Shown: positions 43,799 through 52,260 of the stretch, in pieces | How positions within the stretch are numbered: position 1 is the first letter of the stretch | Layout: the number at the start of each line of letters is the position of its first letter | Assembly: GCF_046195335.1 (NCBI RefSeq) | Contig: NZ_CP176093.1 | Source: Methanospirillum lacunae | GTDB taxonomy: Archaea; Halobacteriota; Methanomicrobia; Methanomicrobiales; Methanospirillaceae | Direction: 5' to 3' (one strand) | Length of the DNA: 64,000 bases | Translations under genes and position numbers: made by a program | Notes under the pieces: generated by a model | What the model was told of the DNA's origin: nothing | The model's input: only the letters and a program-made list of their open reading frames with translations | Databases searched by the model: none

Positions 43799-44684
43799 CG
43801 ATGATGATTTCCACCCACTCACGCTTGAAGATAAAAAAATCTTTGATGATTTTTACTCACGATATCCTATAGAACATTCTGAAAATACCTTTGGTACTCT
43901 GTATTGCTGGCGAAAGTATGGTAATTATGAGATCGCCGTGGTAGAAGAGTGTCTTATTATTAGAGGGAGTACTGATTCTTACACCTCACTCCGCTGTCCC
44001 ATAGGGCCAAAAAATCCGGATCTCCTGAACGCTGTTATTGATCTCGCTCTCTCCACTGGTAAACAGGCACCATTTCTCGTCCTTGAACCTTGGCAGTTTG
44101 AATGGGTACAACAGATCAGGCCAGATCTGCAGTTCAAGGCTGATCGGGATTTTTTTGATTATGTTTATGAAACTTCAGATCTTGCAACCCTTGAAGGAAA
44201 GCAATACCTGATGATTAGAAAACAACTCCATAAATTTAGAAAGAAATGCCCATCAACGGTGGAAAGAATAACCCAAGAAAACTTTGACGAGGTGAAGGAA
44301 TTTCTCAAGCGGTGGTGTCAGTGGAAGGAATGTGACAAGTACACTATCCTTAAACATGAGAAAGAAGCACTTTGGGAATCACTAGAAGTATTTGATCAGC
44401 TAGGGTTTGAAGGGCTAGCAGTAAAGCCTCACGGTGAAATAGGTGGTATTGCTATTTATGAAGAACTTAATCCCCGGACAGCAGTTGTTCATTATGAAAA
44501 AGGCATGCCTGATTGCGAAGGAGTATATAAGGAAATTAATTATCAGACGGCATCTCTTCTCAAGGATCGATACCAATATATTAATCGCGAGAGTGATATG
44601 GGTTTACCTGGTCTAAAGGAAGCTAAAGAACGATATCATCCGCATCATATGGCAGAACTTCATTATCTTGATGTTAGTTCGTAA
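43779..44684 (+). CDS. DUF2156 family protein (phosphatidylglycerol lysyltransferase C-terminal-like)
   Basis: 301 residues. The profile LTLEDKKIFDDFYSRYPIEHSENTFGTLYCW and later GEIGGIAIYEELNPRTAVVHYEKG with NYQTASLLKDRYQYINRESDMGLPGL is that of the GNAT-related DUF2156 family, known from the C-terminal domain of lysyl-PG synthases. It lacks an integral-membrane flippase part. It overlaps the GNAT gene by 20 bases and may start at 43779 or at the ATG at 43788 (MRLDDDD). Possible acyl/aminoacyl transfer; the substrate is unknown. Confidence 0.85.
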   Translation: MVSMRLDDDDFHPLTLEDKKIFDDFYSRYPIEHSENTFGTLYCWRKYGNYEIAVVEECLIIRGSTDSYTSLRCPIGPKNPDLLNAVIDLALSTGKQAPFLVLEPWQFEWVQQIRPDLQFKADRDFFDYVYETSDLATLEGKQYLMIRKQLHKFRKKCPSTVERITQENFDEVKEFLKRWCQWKECDKYTILKHEKEALWESLEVFDQLGFEGLAVKPHGEIGGIAIYEELNPRTAVVHYEKGMPDCEGVYKEINYQTASLLKDRYQYINRESDMGLPGLKEAKERYHPHHMAELHYLDVSS

Positions 44685-44775
44685 CATCAAGGGAGGCCGT
44701 ATTTATTCCAAAACCGCTGATAGTCATGATAATTATCAAAAATTCCCTTAAGGAAATTTATCACATTTATTTTAT

Positions 44776-44790
44776 AGTTTTATATCAATA
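44776..44790 (+). promoter_or_regulatory. TATA box, probably leaderless, before the dockerin-like gene
   Basis: TTTTATATC (about 44778) and an earlier TTTATAG (about 44771) stand about 22-30 bases before the ATG at 44805, and no ribosome site precedes the ATG. A start at or just before the ATG is expected. Confidence 0.4.
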
Positions 44791-44804
44791 CTAAAAATGC
44801 GATA

Positions 44805-46238
44805 ATGCTTCGCCCTTTGATATCTCGGGCAATACTGTTTTTATTCATAATACTGGTAAGTGGATTTCTTTTTTGTGTATCACCTGTTGTTTCTGAAGTA
44901 TCTGTGACTACACTCATAGATACAGTCGGGATGACACATGATAGTTCAACTATAACACAAGGATATGGGAATCCATATGTGAATGGATCATCGCAGTTAT
45001 TTCGAGACTCAACAATGACCAATGGTGGAGCTCTTACCCTCTCTAAGGCTGTCTCTGCCGGGGGTAAGAACTATGAGAATGGGTTGGTAGATACTCAAAA
45101 AATACTCAGTTATGATGCAGCAACAACCGGCAGTCATCTCACAGCCAGTGAATATACTATAACTACAACAGCCCGTGGTTCGAGTGACAATTCAACACCA
45201 CTCTGTACCCTGGCATCTGGAGATTCTGCAAGTTCGAGTTCTAATAGATCTTTCTCTGCATCAGCTTCACTTGATGTCATCACCGCGAACACCCTCCAAC
45301 TTGCATCCAGAACCCGCATTTCACCTGAAGATCTCCAGTACTCAGTGAGTGCCAATACCTCTAGCCCTGCAGGTAATTATTCTAGTCCTGCTATTGTTGC
45401 TACTTCGTTTAATTACGGCTCAGGGACCGCAAGTGATATGAATATGGCTTCTGATAGGTCAAAGGTTTCAGGGCTCTTTGATCTATTCAATCGTGTTTAC
45501 CATGGAGGAACTAGCGCCACAATTCAGGCACAGACTGGTGGCTCTGGCATGGTGAATTCACGGACAATTGCAGAACACACGTATGACAGCAGGAATACAA
45601 CAGGTCAGACTGAATGGACTGGGACAGCAGTGTACACCTCGACTCTTCTTACCAACGGAGGAAATCTTGAGGAGACACGCTCTATAACAGCAGATAAGAC
45701 AACATCTTCACAGCGACTGATAAGTTATAATGCAAATGGTTCTACCTCAATGCAGACTGATGAAAGGATGGTTGCTGTGAAACAGGTCAGAGATGGAGTT
45801 AATACATCCACTGATCCAAGTTGTGTATTTGGCGGAAGTACTGCAACAGTTAATGGAACAACTGCCTCATATCAGTCAGTGAGTGCATCATCACAGGTGA
45901 TGGGTGTTGACTCGGCAGAGATTGAATCATTTGGACATATGGATATTGGTAGTGGAAATAACGGAACAGCACCTGTAATTGTTCATTACAAAGCTGATAT
46001 CACATCACCGGTAGAGTTTGATGCTTCGATCCTTCAGAAAATGACAGATCCCAATAATGATGGAAAATATGAGGATCTTAATGGGAATGGAAAGCTCGAT
46101 ATGCAGGATTTGGTCCTCCTCTTTAGAAATTTTGACTGGCTTTCCAAGGGTAATATATCTTCACGGTTTGATTATAACAACAATGGCAGGGTTGATTTTG
46201 CAGATCTGACTCTTGCCTTCAGAGATATTCAAAAGTGA
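44805..46238 (+). CDS. Secreted protein with C-terminal dockerin/EF-hand-like module
   Basis: 477 residues. A signal peptide (AILFLFIILVSGFLFCVSPVVS) is followed by about 385 residues rich in Thr/Ser/Asn with repeated beta-like phrases (GGALTLSKAVSAGG, NGGNLEETRSIT), and no family I can name. The last 65 residues have two EF-hand-like loops, DPNNDGKYEDLNGNGKLDMQD and FDYNNNGRVDFADL, and end FRDIQK, the pattern of type I dockerin-like modules seen at the ends of many Methanospirillum surface proteins. A Ca2+-dependent anchor is inferred. No cohesin is visible in the window. Confidence 0.75.
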   Translation: MLRPLISRAILFLFIILVSGFLFCVSPVVSEVSVTTLIDTVGMTHDSSTITQGYGNPYVNGSSQLFRDSTMTNGGALTLSKAVSAGGKNYENGLVDTQKILSYDAATTGSHLTASEYTITTTARGSSDNSTPLCTLASGDSASSSSNRSFSASASLDVITANTLQLASRTRISPEDLQYSVSANTSSPAGNYSSPAIVATSFNYGSGTASDMNMASDRSKVSGLFDLFNRVYHGGTSATIQAQTGGSGMVNSRTIAEHTYDSRNTTGQTEWTGTAVYTSTLLTNGGNLEETRSITADKTTSSQRLISYNANGSTSMQTDERMVAVKQVRDGVNTSTDPSCVFGGSTATVNGTTASYQSVSASSQVMGVDSAEIESFGHMDIGSGNNGTAPVIVHYKADITSPVEFDASILQKMTDPNNDGKYEDLNGNGKLDMQDLVLLFRNFDWLSKGNISSRFDYNNNGRVDFADLTLAFRDIQK

Positions 46239-46379
46239 TGAAATTGTTACCAGGAAATATATATAATTTCGATATGAGTAAAATGATTCATTTGGAAGAG
46301 CATAAGAAGAGTCAATAGTAAAAAAAAAAATTTCAATACAAATGGATAAACCGTTTCAGGTGAGAGAAGTACCTGTTTC

Positions 46380-47624
46380 ATGTCAGTGGATATTTCGCTT
46401 ATTATCGTCGGAGGAGGGCCTGCAGGACTTTTTTGCGCATTACAGGCAGCGAGTGAAAATATAGATGTTTTAGTGCTTGAAAAAAAGCGTTCATGCGGAA
46501 ATAAACTCCTGATAAGTGGATCTGGTCAATGCAATATCACTCATGATGGTGAAATTCAGCAATTTCTATTGCACTATGGTGATAATGGATCCTTTCTCAA
46601 ACCCTCTCTTATGAATTTTGGAAATCAGGATCTTATCAGTTTTTTCAATGAAAGAGGGGTTCCATTGGAGATTGAACCTGGTGGAAAGGTGTTCCCAATC
46701 TCCCACAAAGCATCTGATATCCTTGATTTTCTTATTCATGATTGTCAGAAATACGGAGTTAGGATTAAAAATTCCAGCCCTGTAACTGATGTCACGTACA
46801 CTGATGGCAGGTTTCAGGTAACAACTGATGAAGATATTGTTACCTCAAATTACCTGGTGATTGCCACAGGGGGAGAAACATATCCAGCGACGGGATCTAC
46901 CGGTGATGGTTTTACATTTGCATCTCGTCTGGGCCATACAGTGACTGAAACTGGATCTGCACTTACTGGAATACAGGTAAAAGATTACCGTTTCTCCGAT
47001 CTTTCAGGGATTTCTTTTGCTGACCTGAATATAACTCTTTTTAGAGATGGGAAAAAGATAAAAACCCACATTGGTGATATCCTTTTTACTCATTCAGGTC
47101 TTTCAGGACCTGGTATTCTTGATTTCTCCAGATATATCCGTCCGGGGGATACTCTCAAAGTCTCTTTTACACCAGGGATTGATACCCGGGAGATGAACGA
47201 GAAATTAATTAAACGGATTTCAGAATCTGGTAGTAAGCAGCTCCGGACAGTTCTAAATGGATTCAGACTCCCTGAAAGAGTTGTCAGGAGGCTACTCGAA
47301 CTTGCGAATGTTGATCCAGATCTCACCGGTCCTCACCTAACAAAAAAGGATCGCACAAATCTTGTTGATTTGATTACCGCTTGTCCTTTTGAGGTTAGCA
47401 AACTCGGTGGTCATGAAGAGGCTATGGCTACCCGGGGAGGAGTAAATCTGTCAGAAGTTAATCCAAAAACCATGGAATCACGTATCATTTCAGGCCTCTT
47501 CTTTGTTGGAGAGGTTCTTGACATAGATGGTGATACTGGGGGATATAATCTTCAGGCTGCATTTTCAACAGCAAAATTAGCTGGACAGCGAATACATGTT
47601 CTTTCTGAAGACGAAAAACATTAA
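46380..47624 (+). CDS. BaiN/HI0933-family FAD-dependent oxidoreductase
   Basis: 414 residues. The N-terminal dinucleotide fold is IIVGGGPAGLFCALQAA (about 8-24), followed by the family signature NKLLISGSGQCNITH (about 42-56). The C-terminal part has FFVGEVLDIDGDTGGYNLQAAFSTAKLAG, also family-specific. The enzyme class is a flavoprotein reductase of unproven substrate. Length is normal. The gene is transcribed alone and converges with the next. Confidence 0.92.
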   Translation: MSVDISLIIVGGGPAGLFCALQAASENIDVLVLEKKRSCGNKLLISGSGQCNITHDGEIQQFLLHYGDNGSFLKPSLMNFGNQDLISFFNERGVPLEIEPGGKVFPISHKASDILDFLIHDCQKYGVRIKNSSPVTDVTYTDGRFQVTTDEDIVTSNYLVIATGGETYPATGSTGDGFTFASRLGHTVTETGSALTGIQVKDYRFSDLSGISFADLNITLFRDGKKIKTHIGDILFTHSGLSGPGILDFSRYIRPGDTLKVSFTPGIDTREMNEKLIKRISESGSKQLRTVLNGFRLPERVVRRLLELANVDPDLTGPHLTKKDRTNLVDLITACPFEVSKLGGHEEAMATRGGVNLSEVNPKTMESRIISGLFFVGEVLDIDGDTGGYNLQAAFSTAKLAGQRIHVLSEDEKH

Positions 47625-47657
47625 GGATTGTTGAGGATTTTAATAATTTGATCAAAT

Positions 47658-48149
47658 TTAAACGATCTCAAATTCTGGTTTTGTACACCAGACTTCGAGA
47701 AGGTATCCTCCTGGCAGTTCTTGATCATCATACATCGGATTGTCCTTTATCCCCCCGGCTTCTGAAGTCAGATATAATATCTCTTCACTGTTCCAGTCTT
47801 CTTTTTTCACTCGGATTACTCTGCCAAGGTTCTCGACCCAGTAAACCAACTTGAATGGCCAGTCTTCTGACACATCATCACTCCGTGTCAGGTATCTGCT
47901 CCTCGTCAGAGCTGCTGTATAATAGACCCCAGGTTTAATTTGAAAGAGATGATCAGTAGTATATTTTTTGAGAAAATACTTGAGGTCAGAGGCCAGTGAT
48001 ATGGCTCCTGCCAGGGTAGAAACCGGGATGTATACGCCAATAGAAAGACTAACAGGCCCGTAAAACCGGATCGCATCCCATGCAGTTTCAGACTCCCTGA
48101 GAGATCGAAGGAGTGGAATTCCGGGTCTACTGATTAGGAGAAGATTCAT
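47658..48149 (-). CDS. Hypothetical protein, possibly DUF5804-like
   Basis: 163 residues, cytosolic. The middle (VSLSIGVYIPVSTLAGAISLASDLKYFLKKYTTDHLFQIKPG) resembles archaeal small proteins I associate with DUF5804, but this is a weak recollection. The second part (EDWPFKLVYWVENLGRVIRVKKEDW) is an extension. No catalytic motif. The stop is convergent with the flavoprotein gene; the start lies 15 bases past the PAN stop on the same strand, so it may be co-transcribed downstream of pan. Confidence 0.55.
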   Translation of the reverse strand: MNLLLISRPGIPLLRSLRESETAWDAIRFYGPVSLSIGVYIPVSTLAGAISLASDLKYFLKKYTTDHLFQIKPGVYYTAALTRSRYLTRSDDVSEDWPFKLVYWVENLGRVIRVKKEDWNSEEILYLTSEAGGIKDNPMYDDQELPGGYLLEVWCTKPEFEIV

Positions 48150-48164
48150 TGGAAAAAAGAAGGT

Positions 48165-49352
48165 TCAGATGTACATCCTGGAGTCTGAACGGGGTTCATC
48201 ACGCCTGACCTTTATTATTGCTTCATGGATATCATCGCCGGTGACAGCCCATGCATCCCTCCTGACAGCAAACATCCCTGCTTCCCGACAGATCGCCTGT
48301 AATTGGGCTCCAGTGAAACTTTCAGTTTCATTAGCGAAATTGTTCAGATTAACACTCTCATCTAATGTCATCCTGCGGGTGTGAATTTTCAGGATTTCAA
48401 GTCTGGCTTTTTCATCTGGAAGTGGCACCTGGATTACTCTGTCAAATCGGCCAGGTCTTAACAGAGCAGCATCCAGCATATCAACCCTGTTTGTTGCAGC
48501 CATTATTCTGACATCACCCCGATTATCAAAACCATCCATCTCTGCAAGTAGTTGCATCAAGGTCCGCTGTACCTCTGCACTTCCTGAAGTTCCGTCGTTA
48601 GTCCTCGTTGTTCCGATAGCATCAATTTCATCGATAAATACAATCGATGGGGCACGATCACGGGCTAATGTGAACAGTTCACGAACCATCTGTGCTCCTT
48701 CTCCGATAAACTTGTGAACAAGTTCACTCCCTGACATCCTTATGAATGTTGCCTTTGCATTATGAGCTACAGCCTTTGCAACGAGAGTTTTTCCAGTTCC
48801 AGGAGGCCCGAAAAGGAGGATACCCTTAGGTGGTTCAACACCAATACGTTCAAACACTTCAGGTTTGGTTAGAGGGTATTCAACTGCCTCCCGGACCTCT
48901 TCAATCTCTGAGCTTAATCCTCCCACAAGTTCGAATGTTACATCTGGTGATTCTTCAAGTTCCATTACCCGGACCCTCGAGTCATATGTTTCCTCAAGAA
49001 CTTTAACAATGGAGAGTGCGTTATTGACCGCAACCTTACATCCGGGTTTGATATCTGGCTGAAGTTCTTCAGAGATAGTAGTAATATATTCCTGATTATT
49101 GCCCATCTGACGGAGGTAGATCTCACCTGACGGAAAAATATCTACTACCACTGCAACAAATAGTGGCATTCGTTTTAGCTGACTGTTCTCACGCTTCAGA
49201 ACAACATTCTCTTTGAATAGTTCCTCTGTGCGGATAGAGAGTTCGAGGTTTTGGGCCTCGAGTTCCTGTAGCCGTATTTGGTAGGCCAGGGACTGATCCC
49301 GTATCACGTTGTCCCGTGGCAGGGAAGAGTCGGGATAATCCATAATACTCAT
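48165..49352 (-). CDS. pan: Proteasome-activating nucleotidase (PAN)
   Basis: 395 residues. An AAA+ unfoldase that feeds the 20S proteasome. The N-terminus is a coiled coil (about 20-60, QELEAQNLELSIRTEEL), then an OB domain, then the ATPase with GPPGTGKTLVAKA (about 178-190), VFIDEIDAIG and the arginine-finger region RPGRFDR. The C-terminus is RSDSRMYI: the last three, M-Y-I, fit the hydrophobic-Tyr-X motif that docks in the proteasome pockets. Slightly short of the 410-430 usual. The ATG at 49352 or a second at 49343 may be used. Confidence 0.95.
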   Translation of the reverse strand: MSIMDYPDSSLPRDNVIRDQSLAYQIRLQELEAQNLELSIRTEELFKENVVLKRENSQLKRMPLFVAVVVDIFPSGEIYLRQMGNNQEYITTISEELQPDIKPGCKVAVNNALSIVKVLEETYDSRVRVMELEESPDVTFELVGGLSSEIEEVREAVEYPLTKPEVFERIGVEPPKGILLFGPPGTGKTLVAKAVAHNAKATFIRMSGSELVHKFIGEGAQMVRELFTLARDRAPSIVFIDEIDAIGTTRTNDGTSGSAEVQRTLMQLLAEMDGFDNRGDVRIMAATNRVDMLDAALLRPGRFDRVIQVPLPDEKARLEILKIHTRRMTLDESVNLNNFANETESFTGAQLQAICREAGMFAVRRDAWAVTGDDIHEAIIKVRRDEPRSDSRMYI

Positions 49353-49400
49353 AAGTGGGGAGGATATGGTTTAATAGTTCTCTTTGGGGATAATTTGGAA

Positions 49401-50219
49401 TTAGTATCCTGAAGCATAATAATACCCATTTTCTTCCTTAACAGTAATAGGTATATCAAAGAGCTGACTGATATTTGTACTAGTCAAAAGCGAATCCTTA
49501 CAGCCATCAGAAAATAAATTTCCATTTTTCATCATTATTATTCGGTTGATTTCTGGTATTATGTCATGAATTTGATGAGTAACCAGAATGATTGTAACAC
49601 CGCTTATGGCAATCTTACGAAGGTATTTACGCAGAGTATGGAGAGCATGGAGGTCAAGACTGCTTGTTGGTTCATCAAGAATAAGTACCTGTGGTTGATG
49701 AACCAGAGCACGTCCAATGATCAGCCGTCTTGCTTCACCTGATGAAAGATCAGAAATGCATCTTGTTAAATGCGATTCAATATTTAAAAATCGGGCTACT
49801 TCGTATACTTTCTTTTCCATCTCACTGGTTACTTTATGGTTGAAGAGACCAATGCTGCTAAAGAATCCAGATAACATGACCTCCTTTCCTGTGATCGATC
49901 GGGTGAATGTGAATTGAAGGTCATTTGATACAATTCCAAAATGTGCTCGCAGGTCAAAGACATGCCACTGTTCCTTTCCAAATACTTTACAACAATGGTA
50001 TTTCTCATCCTGAACAGGATAGATTTCCTTCATGAGAACTTTGATAAGAGTGGATTTTCCTGATCCATTTGGCCCCAGAATTGCAACATGCTCCCCATTA
50101 GGGATTACCAGGTTAAGTGAATCAAGAACTTTCGTTCCACCCCTACAGATAGAGATGTTGGTGCATTCAAACAAGGGTGGTGGACATGTGGATAAATATT
50201 CTGTTTTGTTCTGGGACAT
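49401..50219 (-). CDS. Stand-alone ABC transporter-type ATPase
   Basis: 272 residues. Walker A GPNGSGKSTL (about 49-58), Q-loop at SNDLQ, signature LSSGEARR near 163, Walker B VLILDEPTSSLD near 184 and H-loop LVTHQ near 217 are all present. The sequence is of the single-domain type often encoded without a permease, similar to ModF/YlmA-like proteins. No permease or binding protein is adjacent, so the transported substrate is unknown. It lies 48 bases upstream of pan on the same strand. Confidence 0.88.
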   Translation of the reverse strand: MSQNKTEYLSTCPPPLFECTNISICRGGTKVLDSLNLVIPNGEHVAILGPNGSGKSTLIKVLMKEIYPVQDEKYHCCKVFGKEQWHVFDLRAHFGIVSNDLQFTFTRSITGKEVMLSGFFSSIGLFNHKVTSEMEKKVYEVARFLNIESHLTRCISDLSSGEARRLIIGRALVHQPQVLILDEPTSSLDLHALHTLRKYLRKIAISGVTIILVTHQIHDIIPEINRIIMMKNGNLFSDGCKDSLLTSTNISQLFDIPITVKEENGYYYASGY

Positions 50220-50752
50220 CTGGATCAGTACCTGAACTTTTCTATTGGTTCTTCTACCATCTTTTGATTTCGGAAATAATCAGGCCGTGAAGCAAATTAT
50301 TTCTGATTTAACTGTAATCATTATATTTGTGGTTTTTTAACTTCAAAACTCATTATTTATTATGTTATAGAAATGAAAATGTCATTATGCTCAAATTCTA
50401 AAATTAGTTAGTATTTAATTAGTTTTCAAGTGTTTATATTAAAAATTAATTATTGCGGACTCCTTTTTTTCCGATATTAAATAGGGTCATAGCGATATGT
50501 GTATGCTCACATGTACCGCAAATCCAGGATAAATCGGCGGTCACTTGGGGGCCGAAGTATCACTTCGCTCGGATTATAAAAATCCTCAATAACCACTGAT
50601 GGATGAAACCACACACTCTGGCGGTTATTTCCTCCTCGAAATTACCGTCTTTTCTTTAAGAAATTTTTTTCATATCTACTGCTGGATTTTCTTCTTCAAA
50701 TAAGCATTTCAATTATCAATGTACACATAGTTCTCTATACTTATTTACGAGG
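50220..50752. other. Non-coding stretch, AT-rich with a structured core
   Basis: 533 bases between divergent genes. Both flanks are AT-rich, but 50490-50640 is markedly richer in G and C and holds several inverted repeats (see the ncRNA entry). No open frame of length is convincing. TATA-like TATATTAAAA near 50435 and GATATTAAATA near 50473 point into it, and T-runs near 50650-50670 follow it. Confidence 0.5.
50490..50672 (+). ncRNA. Candidate structured RNA
   Basis: Inverted repeats in series: GCG/CGC closing ATGTG (50497) with CACAT (50508); TCGGC (50534) with GCCGA (50551); CGAAGT (50553) with ACTTCG (50562), exclusive of the previous; GGATT (50571) with AATCC (50581); and AATAACC (50588) with GGTTATT (50623). 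A TATA-like GATATTAAATA about 25 bases before the first and T-runs at 50649-50670 after the last give it plausible ends. Orientation plus is inferred from the TATA and T-run positions. It matches no RNA family I know (not tRNA, SRP, RNase P). Confidence 0.35.
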
Positions 50753-50758
50753 GTGTCT

Positions 50759-51355
50759 ATGAAATTCATGAAAAATCTGTTCATATCATTTAGCAGGACG
50801 TGTCTGCTGATTACCATACTAAGCATTTTCTTTACAAATTGTATTGTGGTTGCAGACTCCTATGACCCCTTTCATCCACCACTGAATTCTGATAACTACC
50901 CACTCCCAGCAAGTTTTACGGCAATTGGATCTTCGACCTCGTTTACCAGTACTCCTTCTACTTCTACTAGCCAGGAACCAATAGTTCTTACCGAGACAAG
51001 GGCTTCAGTTCAAAGGAATCAGTCTGCAGTCCAGATGATCACATATAAAAATGAGGGGACACTAAAAGCAGAATGTCTATCTGGTAATGGATTTGAACTC
51101 TATTCATTGAAGAACGACAAATTCCCTGATAATACAACGTTTAGATCAGATTATGGGAAGTCCTCTATGGTGACTCTTACTTCTCCGGTTACTCTTAACA
51201 TATCTGCAGGAACATGGTACTTTACGATATTTCCTATCGGTGATGGCTGCTCGTATGATATAACTGCCATACAGAAGGGAGGTTCTAGTACGGGATCAAG
51301 TTCAGCAAGTTCATTTTCATCATCAATGGGAGTAAGTTCTATTTCTCTGAGTTGA
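50759..51355 (+). CDS. Secreted protein of unknown function
   Basis: 198 residues from the ATG at 50759, preceded by GAGGGTG. A signal peptide (MKFMKNLFISFSRTCLLITILSIFFTNCIVVADS) is followed by a Ser/Thr/Pro linker and a compact beta-rich core (about 75-160) with VTLNISAGTWYFTIFPIGDGCSYDIT. The end is Ser-rich (STGSSSASSFSSS). It may be a surface protein with a beta-sandwich fold. Unknown otherwise. Confidence 0.6.
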   Translation: MKFMKNLFISFSRTCLLITILSIFFTNCIVVADSYDPFHPPLNSDNYPLPASFTAIGSSTSFTSTPSTSTSQEPIVLTETRASVQRNQSAVQMITYKNEGTLKAECLSGNGFELYSLKNDKFPDNTTFRSDYGKSSMVTLTSPVTLNISAGTWYFTIFPIGDGCSYDITAIQKGGSSTGSSSASSFSSSMGVSSISLS

Positions 51356-51427
51356 TTTCAATCTTTTTTCTCCAGTAACTATACTCTTCCCATTTGTTTC
51401 CACAGAACATATCATTCTCCCCCTCCT

Positions 51428-52150
51428 ATGTTTTCTGTGGACCCGATTATTAAGAAAGTCCGACGTGACCTTATAGAAAATGGTCATGAAGAGATACGAA
51501 AAGGATCTAAAAGATTTTTTAAGGAGGACATTCTGTGTTATGGGGTTAAAACAGCCACCGTGGGGAAAATCGCCAAGAAATATTGGGGAGAAATAAAAAA
51601 TAGGGAAAAACAAGAGATTTTTACTCTTTGTCAAGAATTATATTCGTCTGGTTATATGGAGGATGCTTTTGTAGTTTCAAATTGGATGGCAAATATGTCC
51701 GTTCAACTTACTCCTGCGGATATGCCGACTATCAGATCTTGGGTTTCTACATATATAACCAACTGGGCTATGTGTGATAGTTTCTGTAATCATGCCGTAG
51801 GAGACCTGGTTGATGCATATCCTGAATGTATTTCAGAATTAATCGCATGGACTGCATCAGATAATCGTTGGATGAGAAGGGCCGCTGCGGTATCACTTAT
51901 TATTCCAGCAAAACACGGAAAATTTCTGGAAGAGTCGATGAGGATTGCAGATCTGTTACTTACTGATGAAGATGATATGGTCCAAAAAGGCTATGGGTGG
52001 CTCCTAAAGGAGGCCAGTCGGAAGCACCAGCAGATTATATTTGAGTATGTCATGAGGAATAAGCAGAAGATGCCACGGACCTCGCTTAGGTATGCGATTG
52101 AATTGATGCCTGGAGATCTTCGAAAACTTGCAATGCTAAAAGACTGGTAA
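51428..52150 (+). CDS. AlkD-like DNA alkylation repair protein
   Basis: 240 residues of HEAT-like helical repeats, the DNA_alkylation family. Blocks include CYGVKTATVGKIAKKYW near 36, the tryptophan-rich WVSTYITNWAMCDSFCNH near 104-121 and NRWMRRAAAVSLI near 145, the last containing the Trp and Arg used by AlkD to hold lesions. The catalytic Asp of AlkD (D113 in the Bacillus enzyme) has a counterpart in CDSFC. It excises 3- and 7-alkylpurines in characterised members. Transcribed alone from a start at 51428. Confidence 0.88.
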   Translation: MFSVDPIIKKVRRDLIENGHEEIRKGSKRFFKEDILCYGVKTATVGKIAKKYWGEIKNREKQEIFTLCQELYSSGYMEDAFVVSNWMANMSVQLTPADMPTIRSWVSTYITNWAMCDSFCNHAVGDLVDAYPECISELIAWTASDNRWMRRAAAVSLIIPAKHGKFLEESMRIADLLLTDEDDMVQKGYGWLLKEASRKHQQIIFEYVMRNKQKMPRTSLRYAIELMPGDLRKLAMLKDW

Positions 52151-52260
52151 CGGAAATAAATTTATTCATACATTAATTAGTATAATGATGGTCATGATTA
52201 TTGCTATCAGCGATATGATAATCATTGATGAATCTAATCAACATATACAACTGAACTGAA

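Noticed and set aside
49401..50219. ABC ATPase as part of a transporter operon
   Set aside because: No permease or binding protein is adjacent on either side, so no substrate is assigned.
50590..50630. CTGATG-GAT-GAAAC resembling a hammerhead ribozyme core
   Set aside because: There is no room for stem II between CTGATG and GAAAC, the invariant A is missing and no NUH cleavage site is placed correctly.
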